34,182 nucleotides of DNA from Chloroflexota bacterium (GCA_016865935.1 VGOB01000032.1:1-34182); one strand, 5' to 3'; positions 14,797 through 23,769 are shown, counted from the first letter of the stretch. The notes: a model not told the origin generated them from the sequence alone. A program made the numbers and translations.

Positions 14797-16140
14797 ATGT
14801 CTCAACCCCGAACCCGCCGCCGCTCGACGCGGATGCTGATCGAATTGCTCGCGATCGTTTTCATTACCTTGTTCGTTTGCGGCGCGCTGTTTTTCGGTTT
14901 CCAAATTTACGAGACGGCGCGCCAGGCGGTGCTCGCGCTGGGGCGTCCGGAGATCAATGGCAAGCCGCTCGTCGTCAGCGAGACGGGTCAGCCCACGCGT
15001 GAACCGATGCCGAATATTTCGGCGGGCGAGCGCGTGAACTTGCTGGCGATGGGCACCGATTGCCGCCCGATTGACAAGGGCGCGTGCCGGACTGACACGA
15101 TGATGATCGCGACGCTCGATCCGAAAATGGCGACGGCGGGTGTCGTGACGATCCCGCGCGATCTGTGGGTGCCGATTCCTGGGATCGGCGAGAGTCGCAT
15201 CAACACGGCGAATTGGCACGGCGTGGTGAACAAATATCCAGGCGGCGGACCCGCGCTCGCCAAGAAAACCGTCGAGTATAATTTCGGGCGGCGGATTCAT
15301 TACTACGTCCTGGTGGATTTCAACGGCTTTCGCCGCGTGATTGACAAACTCGGCGGAATTGATATTGACGTGCCCAAGACGATCAATGATCCGACGTATC
15401 CCGATGAAAATTTCGGATACAGTCCGTTGTACATTCCGGCGGGGCGGACGCATATGAACGGCGAGCTCGCGCTCAAGTACGCGCGGACGCGGCATCAGGA
15501 CGGCGACTTTGGACGTTCCAAGCGGCAGATTCAAGTTTTGCTCGCGGTGCGCGACAAGGCGCTGCGGCTGGATGTGATCCCCAAGTTGCCCGGGCTGGTG
15601 CAAGAAATGTGGGGCGTGATTGACACCGATCTGAAACCGCCCGAAGTGATCGCGCTCGCGCAAGCCGCCAGCAAAGTCAAAACCGAAAACATCAAATACG
15701 GCTCGATCGATCAAACGATGACGGTCGAGTACCGCGAGCGCACGGGCGCGGATGTCTTGTGGTTCGATCGCGCCAAAGTCGGGCAACTGATCGATCAGAT
15801 CATCCCGCGCGATATGACGGCGAACGTTCAATCCGCGCTGGTCAAGCGCGAGGCGGCGAGTATCATCGTGTTGAACGGCACGCCGAACGCGCAGGTGGCG
15901 GAGCAGACGACCAAGTTTTTGCAGGCGCAGGGATTTCAGATTTTTTCGTATGGCAATGCGGATCGCTTCGACTATGCCAATACCGTGCTGATTGATTACA
16001 CGGGCACCAAGAGCGTGACGCTGGATGAACTCGCGCGGATTTTCCGCGTCGATCCTGCAAACGTCCGGCGGACGACGAACATCCGGAGTGACGTGGATAT
16101 TCGCGTGATCCTGGGCGCGGATTGGACGCCGCCGCGCTAG
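14797..16140 (+). CDS. LytR-CpsA-Psr (LCP) family protein with LytR_C domain
   Basis: LCP enzymes transfer glycopolymers from a lipid carrier to the cell wall or other acceptors outside the membrane. 447 residues from ATG at 14797, with GGAG 6 nt upstream. One N-terminal helix anchors it (about 15-38). The LCP domain (about 80-290) has RTDTMMIATLDP, TIPRDLWVPI, the Arg/Asp-rich ALKYARTRHQDGDFGRSKRQ and GGIDIDV, all expected for pyrophosphate binding. A LytR_C domain (about 355-445, IIVLNGTPNAQVAE) ends it. The organism's outer layer is unknown, so the polymer cannot be named. It is divergent from the RodZ-like gene. Confidence 0.93.
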   Translation: MSQPRTRRRSTRMLIELLAIVFITLFVCGALFFGFQIYETARQAVLALGRPEINGKPLVVSETGQPTREPMPNISAGERVNLLAMGTDCRPIDKGACRTDTMMIATLDPKMATAGVVTIPRDLWVPIPGIGESRINTANWHGVVNKYPGGGPALAKKTVEYNFGRRIHYYVLVDFNGFRRVIDKLGGIDIDVPKTINDPTYPDENFGYSPLYIPAGRTHMNGELALKYARTRHQDGDFGRSKRQIQVLLAVRDKALRLDVIPKLPGLVQEMWGVIDTDLKPPEVIALAQAASKVKTENIKYGSIDQTMTVEYRERTGADVLWFDRAKVGQLIDQIIPRDMTANVQSALVKREAASIIVLNGTPNAQVAEQTTKFLQAQGFQIFSYGNADRFDYANTVLIDYTGTKSVTLDELARIFRVDPANVRRTTNIRSDVDIRVILGADWTPPR

Positions 16141-16203
16141 TTATGCGAGCAGGCAGTCACTGCGTCGAATCATCGCGCGGGCGAGTCGCGCGCGGAAAAC
16201 AGC

Positions 16204-16230
16204 AAGCCGACCCGGGGGTGAGGTCGGCTT
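16204..16230. terminator. Intrinsic terminator between LCP and HD-GYP genes
   Basis: Stem AAGCCGACC / GGTCGGCTT around a 9-nt loop, with moderate T-tracts on both sides. It separates convergent genes. Confidence 0.6.
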
Positions 16231-16264
16231 GGGTGTTTCTGGCGGCGGGACGTCGCACGGAATC

Positions 16265-17014
16265 TTAGCATTTGCCGTTGACTGTGGCGAGAAATGCCTC
16301 AAAGAGGCGCGGATCGAATTGGTGATGGTTGGCGCACATCATTTCCAACGTGTCGGCGTGGCTGTGCGCGGCGCGATATGGACGATTGCCGATCAGCGCG
16401 TCGTACGTATCCGCGAGCCGCACGATGCGCGCGGCGACGGGAATTTCGCTGCCGCCCAGTCCTTGCGGGTAGCCGGTCCCGTCATAGTTCTCGTGGTGGC
16501 TAAGCACTACGTTGCCGATCATCGGATCCAGGTCGAGCGGCGCGATCAATCGGTGACCCAATACGGTGTGTTGCCTGACCATAACGATTTCCGCCTCGTT
16601 GAGCGGACGGGGCAGATTCAGAATGGCTTCGGTGATTGCCGCTTTGCCAACGTCGTGCAAGAGCGCGGCGTAATGGATGCGGATCAGGTTATCGGCGGAA
16701 AACTGCACCAGACTGTGGCGGGCAATTCTCACACTCAGGTCGGCGACCTGGCGCGAATGGTTTTCCGTGTAGGGATCGCGCAACCCGATCATTTGCGTGA
16801 CCAGTTGACACAGCCCTTTCAACACGGTATGCGCTTCGAGGTATAATTTGTCATTCGCTCGAATACCGTTGGTGTGATTGGCGATCACTTCCAATCGGTC
16901 AGTGCTGAACTGGGTTGGGGAGCCAAGGATCCGACGGGCTGTCTGAACGTCCTCTGGCGCGACAACCGTGTATTGAGGCGAGGTAAGCGCAGGCAAAGTG
17001 TAATTACAAAGCAT
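16265..17014 (-). CDS. HD-GYP domain protein
   Basis: 249 residues from ATG at 17014, with AAGGAAC just upstream; an upstream start lacks a site. The N-terminal 50 residues are unassigned. The HD-GYP domain (about 70-249) has RDPYTENHS (H86), ALLHDVGK (HD 120-121), an HTVLG helix, SHHENYDGTGYP (HH 173-174, GYP about 181-183), ARIVRLADTYDAL and RPYR. All metal and GYP residues are present, so hydrolysis of cyclic di-GMP (or a related cyclic dinucleotide) is expected. It has no receiver or sensor domain, so input may come from its neighbours. It is the last gene of the SARP-peptide-DUF5317-NHLP locus, 20 bp after the NHLP-like gene. Confidence 0.9.
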   Translation of the reverse strand: MLCNYTLPALTSPQYTVVAPEDVQTARRILGSPTQFSTDRLEVIANHTNGIRANDKLYLEAHTVLKGLCQLVTQMIGLRDPYTENHSRQVADLSVRIARHSLVQFSADNLIRIHYAALLHDVGKAAITEAILNLPRPLNEAEIVMVRQHTVLGHRLIAPLDLDPMIGNVVLSHHENYDGTGYPQGLGGSEIPVAARIVRLADTYDALIGNRPYRAAHSHADTLEMMCANHHQFDPRLFEAFLATVNGKC

Positions 17015-17034
17015 AGTTCCTTTCTGATGAACCG

Positions 17035-17472
17035 TCAACGACAGTTCGCAAAACGCGTGTGTTCTGGTCTTGCGTTTTGATCTTGGTGATGTGTTGCTAT
17101 GACGAGCCGATAGCTAGCCGGCGGCTCAGTCGCTTGGGCAGGCACCACTCCTTCTGCCAAGGACGGATTGTTTGCATATCCCATTCCAATGACTTGATGT
17201 GCTGGCTGGCGCATTCCTCTGGCAAGCGCGGTTGGGTAGACCGGCAACGCGGGCGGTTCTCTTTTCCCCTGCGTCTCCAGAATCCATTGATCCAACTGCC
17301 CGGCGAATTGCTCCAGTGTGTCCGCACGGACGCGCATCACCGCATCAAATTCCTCGCGGCTTAGATTGAAGGGTTGGATGACGCGTTGACGCGAGCCGTT
17401 GAGCAGTGCCTTGCGAAACTCGCTGTCAATCACGGCAGTGCCGATGACGGCTTGCAACGATTCGTGTAACAT
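17035..17472 (-). CDS. NHLP-clan (Os1348-like) small protein
   Basis: 145 residues from ATG at 17472, with AGGAG 5 nt upstream; longer starts at 17547 or 17565 lack one. Residues 1-50 read as an NHLP/Os1348-type helical module (AVIGTAVIDSEFRKALL, then FNLSREEFDAVMRVRA). Such modules are known as RiPP leader-like segments and also occur in free-standing Chloroflexota proteins. The C-terminal 90 residues are Pro/Ala-rich with no Cys cluster or obvious core peptide, and no modifying enzymes are encoded nearby. It is therefore more likely a regulatory or structural relative than a RiPP precursor. About 100 bp separate it from DUF5317 upstream. Confidence 0.6.
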   Translation of the reverse strand: MLHESLQAVIGTAVIDSEFRKALLNGSRQRVIQPFNLSREEFDAVMRVRADTLEQFAGQLDQWILETQGKREPPALPVYPTALARGMRQPAHQVIGMGYANNPSLAEGVVPAQATEPPASYRLVIATHHQDQNARPEHTRFANCR

Positions 17473-17572
17473 AAGGACTCCTGTGGTTTCTCTTTGTCGG
17501 GCGCGGCGATTTGTTTTCTCAAGACGACGTTCAACCGGTCGGCTCATTTCCAATCGCCAGGGCAAATGCCGA

Positions 17573-18163
17573 TCAGTCTCGACGGACTGCGCGCGTGATT
17601 CGATTGCCCAGCCCCATCCCGTGCTGGATCAACCAAAATGCGCCCAGCGCGATGAACACATCGCCCACGCTGAAAACACTGGGAATGGGGAATGGCGGCG
17701 GCAAGACGAAAATGTCGGAAAGCCACCACGCGATCGTTTGGTCGCGCGGCAAGACGATGTCTTTGGTCGCGCGGACGCGCGCGCCGATCTCCGGACTGAG
17801 AATGTTGCGACTATGCCCGACTTGGGCGAGCGCGTCCGCCGTGATCGGCATATAGCCGCCGTTCAGCATCATCACGGCGAAATTGGAAAGAAACCCGATG
17901 CCGATCAGCCAGATGCCGGGGAGCGCGCGGTTCTGCCAAACCACGCCGAACACGAGCGCGTATGAACAAATCAACACGCCGACGTGCAGACTAAGAATGC
18001 CGGTGCCTACTGGTTCAGGAAAGTAGATCAGGTAGATCTGCAAGCCAAAGGCAATCAGCGCGACCCAGCCCCACCGCAAGGGCAGGTGGGCGAGTCGCTG
18101 CAAACTTCCCCCCCGGAGCAGTCCGATCAGAACCGCGCACAGGACGGCAGCGATGAGGATCAT
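17573..18163 (-). CDS. DUF5317 family membrane protein
   Basis: 196 residues with about five membrane helices (about 2-17, 27-46, 55-73, 78-98 and 160-176). The family match is by the N-terminal LLRGGSLQRLAHLPLRW, the central GGYMPI and a soluble loop before the last helix (LPRDQTIAWWLSDIF). DUF5317 has no assigned biochemical function. It begins 9 bases after the stop of the 43-aa peptide gene, so the two are translationally coupled. A role in exporting, processing or sensing that peptide is plausible, but only by context. Confidence 0.75.
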   Translation of the reverse strand: MILIAAVLCAVLIGLLRGGSLQRLAHLPLRWGWVALIAFGLQIYLIYFPEPVGTGILSLHVGVLICSYALVFGVVWQNRALPGIWLIGIGFLSNFAVMMLNGGYMPITADALAQVGHSRNILSPEIGARVRATKDIVLPRDQTIAWWLSDIFVLPPPFPIPSVFSVGDVFIALGAFWLIQHGMGLGNRITRAVRRD

Positions 18164-18172
18164 AGCAAGAAG

Positions 18173-18304
18173 TTATCCGCTACCGCTGTATCCGTCTGGC
18201 GCGCCGCCGGCGAGCGCCAGTGCCAGCAAAGCAAGTAAGATGTAGATAAGGCGCAACGTTGTCGAGTTGAAATACTTGATGGCGAAAAGTTTCGCGTTTG
18301 TCAT
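18173..18304 (-). CDS. 43-aa membrane peptide with Gly-rich tail
   Basis: From ATG at 18304, with AGGAGG 9 nt upstream, which argues for a real gene. A basic N-terminus (residues 1-16, including AKLFAIKYF) precedes one hydrophobic helix (about 18-32). The C-terminal tail is GGAPDGYSGSG. The orientation (positive inside) would place the short tail outside the cell. No family is recognised. It is the first gene after the repeat-bearing promoter at 18348-18380 and is coupled to DUF5317. The layout resembles a signal peptide gene with its transporter or processor, but no known quorum-sensing family is matched. Confidence 0.65.
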   Translation of the reverse strand: MTNAKLFAIKYFNSTTLRLIYILLALLALALAGGAPDGYSGSG

Positions 18305-18347
18305 TTCGTTTTTCCTCCTGAACAATCTTGGATACTCAACTGCAGAT

Positions 18348-18380
18348 AGTATACTCACGAGTACTCACGAAACACTCACG
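18348..18380 (-). promoter_or_regulatory. Promoter with SARP-type direct repeats
   Basis: On the minus strand CGTGAGT occurs three times (18380-18374, 18369-18363, 18359-18353), at 11- and 10-bp steps. A -10 TATACT (18353-18348) follows. No normal -35 is present; the repeats occupy its place. The second repeat ends 9 bp before the -10. SARP activators are known to bind such heptamers with about 11-bp spacing. The predicted leader to the peptide ATG is about 37 nt. Confidence 0.7.
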
Positions 18381-18396
18381 AAACTTGCCGCAAAAA

Positions 18397-18422
18397 AGGG
18401 CGACCTGTCAATGGGTCGCCCT
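18397..18422 (-). terminator. Terminator of the SARP regulator gene
   Basis: Stem AGGGCGACC / GGTCGCCCT with an 8-nt loop, followed on the minus strand by TTTTTT. It lies 15 bp after the regulator stop and separates the regulator transcript from the peptide operon promoter. Confidence 0.85.
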
Positions 18423-18436
18423 GTGATTTTTGGTGC

Positions 18437-21400
18437 TTATGTTTGGTCGGGTGGTATGCTTTGGCGAATCTGCTCGTGCAATCGCTGTGTTTGTGAACTG
18501 GGGGATATCCCCATTTCGCTTTGGAACATTTGAACGCATTGTTGATACGTTTGGAGCGCGCCCGGGAGATCGCCTTTCTTCGCTTGAAATTGCATCAGCG
18601 CGCGGTAGATGTCTTCGCGGTACGGGTCGCGGCGGAGAATTTGTTGGTAAAATCCGATGGCTTTGTCCTGATCGTGTTGAGCGCAATATTCCGCCAGCGC
18701 GGCGAGTGCGTTCAGAAACTGTTTCTGCAATTCGTCTCGGATTGGGATACACCAGTCGCTGTACGAATCCTCGAAATAGTCGCCTTGATACAGCGCGATC
18801 GCGTCGCGATAGAATTGGGCGCGTTGATCGTCTGACGGCGCGCGGGTCGCCTGATCGATCGCGCGTGTGAATTGCTCAACGTCCGACTGAGTGTTGATCG
18901 GGTTGACGCGATAGAGTCCGTCTTCGTAAATGAGAATCGTAGGGGTGAGGGCGCGTCGGATTCGATACGCGGTCGAATGAAAAACGCCATTTGCCTGCGC
19001 GGGTGAGGTATCTGCCCACAGGGTGCTGAGGATCTGTTCCTTTCGCAATCCCTGCGGGTGCGCCAAAAGGAAAAAGAAAAGTTCTTTGGCGATGGCGGAA
19101 TCCCACTCGCTCTTGGCGACGATTTTTCCATTTCGGCAAACTTGGGCGATCCCAAACGCGCGCGCCTCGATCTGCGGCGATGGAGGTTCGACCGTTGAGA
19201 TGCTTGACGCTTGGGTAGACGCCATGGGGCGCGCCTTGATTTTTTTGAGCACAGACGCGTAAAAATTCTTACCGATTTGTTTCGCTGTGGCGTACTTGAT
19301 GACCGGGAGCAAGTGTTGTCCATCTGCGAGGATGAATTGATCTTCGCGCAAATCTGTTGCCAGCTCAGCCGTGATTTTAAGATGCCGTGTGGCTAGATTG
19401 CGCTTGCGTTCTAACAGATAGATATGCGCGAGGTGGATGTGAGCGCGCGCGCTATCGCGCTTGGCATCGCCACGCTCGAGCAATTCGATCGCGCGCGTTA
19501 GATGATCGATCGCGGTTGTAGAATTTCCTCGCGCGCAATTGAGAATGCCGAGTGCCGTCATCGCCAATCCCAACTCATAACCGGACTGATGACTTTCGGC
19601 TTGCTCGATGGCTTGATGGAGCAGAGAGTTGGCGTTCTCAATTTCACCTAAGAGTCGGCACAATTCTCCTAGCGCGGTCAAGGTGAAGGTGATAATGAAC
19701 CCATCGCTGATGCGCGTTGCGATCTCGTATGCAGTTCGATAAGCATCCTGTGCCTCGGCGTAATTGCTTTGATCGCGGTATACGTCGCCGAGACTAGCAA
19801 GTGCGTACGCTTCCCAGCGCAATTGCCCCGTTTGGTGTGCTTGGTCGCGCGCTTGTTGCAGCGTTTCAACGGCTTGTGTGCACTTGCCTTGTTGATGGTA
19901 ACCAACGCCAATACTGTTCAGCGTGCTTGCCAAGCCAACCAGGTTGTTCGCGCGACGCCAATAGTTGAGAGCTTGATGAAAGTGTTGTTCGGCTTCCGTA
20001 TCACCAATCCTTCGATAAGTAACGCCGAGGTCGTGGTGGAGCCATGCTATTCGGGTTGGATCGTTCAATGACTTGCACAATTTTAGGGCTACACCAAACT
20101 CTTTGATTGCTTTGGAGGGCTTTCCGAGCAAACCGTAGGAGGTGCCTATTGAACGATGGGCACGCACAATCTCATCTTTTTGATCCACGTCCAGCAATCT
20201 CAGCGCTCGCGTACAGGTATCAATTGCGTCCTGGTAGCGCCCAGATTGCGCAAAGCGACGGCTTGATTCACCAGGGTTTTGCCTATGCCATTGGCGTCCC
20301 CCTGTTTTTCGAAGATGGCGGAGGCGCAAGCAAAAATCTCCAGCGCGCGAGTGGGCCCCCCGGTATCCGAGAAAACCATCGCGCGTCGAAGGAGCAGGTC
20401 AGGATGCGCGTCCAACATCTCCGCCGGCAGCGCGTCAATCCAGCGCGCCAGCGTCGTCAAATGCCCGGCGTCGAACGTTTCTTTGGCGATGCTTTCAATC
20501 GCGCGCGCGGCATCGTCGAAAAGTTGCGCGTTGAGATAATGCTTGATCGCGCGTTCCGGCGCGCCGCGCGCCGCATAAAGTTCCGCCGCGCGACGATTCA
20601 GCGTGCGCCAGCGTTCCGCATCCGCGGCGCGCAGACGGGACTGCAGAAAATCCTGAAAGAGATGATGGTAACGGTACCACGTTTCCTCTTGCTCCAGCCG
20701 CACGACGAAGAGATTCTTTTGCTCGATCAAGGTGAGCCGTTCAGCCGAGTCTTGCGCGCCCAAAAGCGCGTCGCACATTTCGGGAACGAGCTCATCGAGG
20801 ATCGCGGTGCCAAGCAGAAATTGCTGCAACTCGGCGGATTGTTGCGCGAACACTTCGCTGGCAAGGTAATGGAAGACGTGACTGTGCGGACCCGGCACGC
20901 GGACCAAATCTTGAAACAAGCCGCGCCACAGCGAATGGGTCGTTAGAATAATTCCGGTGATCCAGCCCTCGGAGGTTTCCGCCAGCTCTGTGGCTTGCGT
21001 CTCGGAGAGAGCAGTTTGATAATTCTGCTGGATCAGCGCGCGAATTTCCTCGGCGGTAAAGCGCAGGTCGTTGACCCCCAAGCCCGCGATCTCCTGACGC
21101 GCGGTGAGCCGCGTGAGCGTCAGTCTGGAGGGCAGAGTGCGGCTGGCGAGCAGTATGTGCGCGTTTTCGGGCAGCACGCGCAGAAACGTGTCGAGGATGC
21201 GATTGACTACTTCAGACTCTTCGACGGTATGGTAATCGTCCAAGATGAGGACGAAATAACCGGGAATAGTCTCATAGATCTCCGTGACGAGCGCGCCAAC
21301 AATCACTTCGACCTCGCGCGCGAGCGAAACATTTTCGAGTAGGGTGGCGGTTCGAGAGCCAAAAGCAGGAAACGTGTGGCGGAGTGACGCGATGAGAGAT

Positions 21401-21639
21401 TGGAGAAATATTTTGGGATCGGCGTCGGATGCGTCGAGCGTGTACCAGCAAACCGGCAAAGCGGTCTCGTGTGCAAAATCAATCAGCAGTGAAGTTTTGC
21501 CATAACCCGCCGACGCGGAAACGAGAACGAGTTTGCGCTCGATGTGTTCGTGGAGAAAATTGACCAGACGCAGGCGGTGCAACAAGCGCGTCCGTTGGCT
21601 GGGGAGGAGAATTTTTGTGATGGCGCGTAAAGTTTCCAC
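18437..21639 (-). CDS. Large ATPase-TPR-SARP transcription regulator (one frameshift)
   Basis: About 1066 residues if a one-base frameshift near 20238-20243 is repaired. The start is GTG at 21639 (AAAAGG 5 nt upstream). Order: MalT/STAND-like ATPase with Walker A ASAGYGKT (K about 48) and Walker B LILDDYH (about 133-137); a helical region; TPR repeats from about 400 to 740; an OmpR-like winged helix (KELFFFLLAHPQGLRKEQIL); and a C-terminal BTAD (bacterial transcriptional activation) domain. The protein reads smoothly from NQAVALRNLG in one frame to RYQDAIDTC in the other, so one G appears to be missing. Either this is a sequencing error, a recent mutation, or recoding. It lies upstream of the peptide locus and is its likely activator. 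Confidence 0.85.
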
Positions 21640-21672
21640 AACAACCTTTTTGTCCAAACACGATCCATTTTG

Positions 21673-21701
21673 ATTATAACACGAGTAGGCGCGCTTGCCA
21701 A
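21673..21701 (-). promoter_or_regulatory. Promoter of the SARP regulator
   Basis: Minus strand TTGGCA (21701-21696), 17-bp spacer, TATAAT (21678-21673). The spacer holds TACTCGTG just before the -10, an 8-mer also found just before the -10 of the peptide promoter. The leader is about 27 nt. Confidence 0.8.
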
Positions 21702-21732
21702 AGCACTGCTTTGATGGTAAACTACCAAAGCA

Positions 21733-21814
21733 AATGAGCCAATGAACCAATGAACCAATGAGCCACATTGGTTCATTGGCTCATTGGCTAATTGGAGAAT
21801 TGGCACATTGTCTC
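21733..21814. repeat. Octamer array forming a large palindrome at the dnaX start
   Basis: Four units of AATGAGCC/AATGAACC, then six of the opposite orientation (ATTGGTTC, ATTGGCTC, ATTGGCTA, ATTGGAGA, ATTGGCAC, ATTGTCTC). The left arm 21733-21751 is an exact 19-bp reverse complement of 21767-21785. The last units carry the dnaX ribosome site (GGAGA) and TTG start. Confidence 0.92.
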
Positions 21815-23409
21815 AAGCATTGTATTTGAAATATCGCCCGCGCACGTTCGATGACATCGAAGGGCAGGAACACATTCGGACGACGCTCAAGAACGCGCTC
21901 GCGCTCAATCGGATCGCGCACGCGTACTTGTTCACGGGACCGCGCGGCACCGGCAAGACGACGACGGCGCGCGTCCTCGCCAAAGCGGTCAACTGCCTTT
22001 CCGATGGCGCGGACAAACCGTGTAACGCGTGCGCGGTGTGTCAGGCGATCAACGCAGAACGAATGTTAGACTTGATCGAGATTGACGCGGCGTCGAATCG
22101 AAGTATTGACGATATTCGCGCGCTGCGCGACAAGGTTGATTTTCGTCCGGGCGAATCAACATACAAAGTGTATATCATTGATGAAGTACATATGTTGACG
22201 CCGGAGGCATTCAACGCGTTGCTCAAAACTTTGGAAGAGCCGCCGCCGCACGTCATCTTCGTCCTCGCCACGACCGATCCGCAAAAAATTCCCGCAACCG
22301 TTATCTCGCGCGTCCAGCGGTTCGATTTTCGCCGCCTCACTTTGCCCGAAATTACTTCGCGGCTAACTGAAATCGCGGCGAAAGAAAACCTCAAAGTCGA
22401 ACCCGCCGCGGTTGAATTGATCGCGCGGCAAGCGACCGGCGCGATGCGCGACGCGATCAGTCTGCTCGATCAGTTGACCGCATACGGCGGCGACGAAATC
22501 ACGCTCGCGCAAGTGCAGGGCTTGCTCGGCGCGGCGTCGAACCAGATCGTCGGCGAGTTGGTCGCGCGGCTGGCGGAGCGAAATATCGCGCAGGGACTCG
22601 CGCTGATCGCAAGCGCGGTGGATTCGGGTGCGGATCCGCGCCAACTCGCGCGCGAGATCGTCGAATATTTGCGCGGCTTGCTGCTGATCAAATCCGGCAG
22701 CGGCGACGCGCTCACACGCACCGCCGAAGCGCAAACCGAAATGACTCAGCGCGCCGGGCAATTTTCCGCCGATCAACTCGTGCGCGCGATTCGCTTGTTC
22801 AATCAAGCCGCGTTCGAACTGCGCGCCAGCGCGCATCCGACTCTGCCATTGGAAATCGCGCTGGTGGAAGCGACGCTGGAACCGCCCGCGCCATCGGGCG
22901 TGTCATCCGCGCCGCGCACCGCGCCACCTCCGGCAAGTCCGCCACCCGCGCCGCGCGGGTCGCCGCCTCCCAAGAGCGCGATGCCGCCGCCTGCAAAAAG
23001 CGCGCCGGTCGCCGCGCCGAAGGAAAATTTCGCGTCTGGGTCAGTCAACGCGGCGATGCCAATCACGGTGGAGATCGTGCAAAGCAATTGGGCGAATGTG
23101 CTGGCGCGCGTCAAGCAGTCGAATCGAAACGCGGAGGCGTTTTTACGGAGCGCGGCGGAACCGATCAAAGTCGAAGATGGTGTGATTGTGCTGGGCTTTC
23201 AGTATCAGGTTCACGCGGAAAGATTTGAGAAAGAACCAAAATGGAAAGAGGTGGTCGAACGCGCGCTCGATCAGGTCTTTCAGCGCAAGTGCCGCGTCAA
23301 ATGCGTGCTGGCGCCGGAGCGCGCCAAGCGCAAAGCGGTGGAACAAGATCCATTGATTCGCGCGGCGATGAGTCAAGGCGCGCAGATTACGGGAATTCAC
23401 GGAGCATAG
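21808..23409 (+). CDS. dnaX: DNA polymerase III subunit gamma/tau
   Basis: Clamp-loader ATPase of the replisome. 533 residues from TTG at 21808, 11 nt after GGAGA. No ATG is available and the conserved start ALYLKYRPRTFDDI follows at once. AAA+ core: Walker A GPRGTGKTT (about 44-52), four zinc cysteines (about C63, C72, C75, C78), Walker B DEVH (about 125-128), and SRVQRF with an Arg finger. A Pro/Ala-rich linker (about 365-415) leads to the tau-type domain (about 420-525). No A-rich slippery site strong enough for a programmed gamma form was found. It heads dnaX-ybaB-recR. Confidence 0.96.
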   Translation: MSQALYLKYRPRTFDDIEGQEHIRTTLKNALALNRIAHAYLFTGPRGTGKTTTARVLAKAVNCLSDGADKPCNACAVCQAINAERMLDLIEIDAASNRSIDDIRALRDKVDFRPGESTYKVYIIDEVHMLTPEAFNALLKTLEEPPPHVIFVLATTDPQKIPATVISRVQRFDFRRLTLPEITSRLTEIAAKENLKVEPAAVELIARQATGAMRDAISLLDQLTAYGGDEITLAQVQGLLGAASNQIVGELVARLAERNIAQGLALIASAVDSGADPRQLAREIVEYLRGLLLIKSGSGDALTRTAEAQTEMTQRAGQFSADQLVRAIRLFNQAAFELRASAHPTLPLEIALVEATLEPPAPSGVSSAPRTAPPPASPPPAPRGSPPPKSAMPPPAKSAPVAAPKENFASGSVNAAMPITVEIVQSNWANVLARVKQSNRNAEAFLRSAAEPIKVEDGVIVLGFQYQVHAERFEKEPKWKEVVERALDQVFQRKCRVKCVLAPERAKRKAVEQDPLIRAAMSQGAQITGIHGA

Positions 23410-23412
23410 AGT

Positions 23413-23769
23413 ATGAGCAGACGAGGCGATCCGCGCCGCGCGCCGCCAATGCCGCGCGCGCAGCCGGGTAATCCGCAAAATTTGTTGCAATCGTTTCAAC
23501 AGAAAATGCAAGAGACGCAAGCCGCGCTGGAAAATGAAACCTTGCAAGTGAGCGCGGGTGGCGGCGCGATGACGATTGTGATCACCGGGCAACAAAAATT
23601 GCAATCGGTCAAAATTTCGCCCGATGTGTTGAGCGCGGGCGACGTGGAAATGTTGCAGGATTTGATCGTCGCGGCGGTGAATGAAGCGATTGAAAAATCG
23701 CAGCAACTCGCGTCCAGTCGGATGGGCGAAGTGACGGGCGGCTTGGGCTTGCCGAACATCCTGGGTTAG
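23413..23769 (+). CDS. ybaB: YbaB/EbfC nucleoid-associated protein
   Basis: A 118-residue DNA-binding protein of the YbaB/EbfC family that probably coats or bends DNA as a homodimer. The N-terminal 25 residues (Arg/Pro-rich) are an extension. The core runs from [18 protein letters not shown] (helix 1) through [20 protein letters not shown] (central sheet) to [15 protein letters not shown] and the C-terminal GGLGLPNI. It sits 3 bp after dnaX and 2 bp before recR, the standard context for this gene, which is linked to replication-associated repair. Confidence 0.95.
   Translation: MSRRGDPRRAPPMPRAQPGNPQNLLQSFQQKMQETQAALENETLQVSAGGGAMTIVITGQQKLQSVKISPDVLSAGDVEMLQDLIVAAVNEAIEKSQQLASSRMGEVTGGLGLPNILG

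Noticed and set aside
17035..17472. RiPP precursor with core peptide
   Set aside because: No Cys-, Ser- or Thr-rich core and no LanM, YcaO, radical-SAM or protease gene nearby. Only the leader-like fold is supported.
17473..17572. Cyclic di-GMP riboswitch before the NHLP/HD-GYP genes
   Set aside because: The conserved GEMM bases and paired helices were not found.
22985..23000. Possible programmed frameshift or slippage site in dnaX (CTGCAAAAAGCG)
   Set aside because: Only five A's followed by G, not the A-AAA-AAG heptamer, and no stop in the alternate frame placed to give a gamma form was confirmed.
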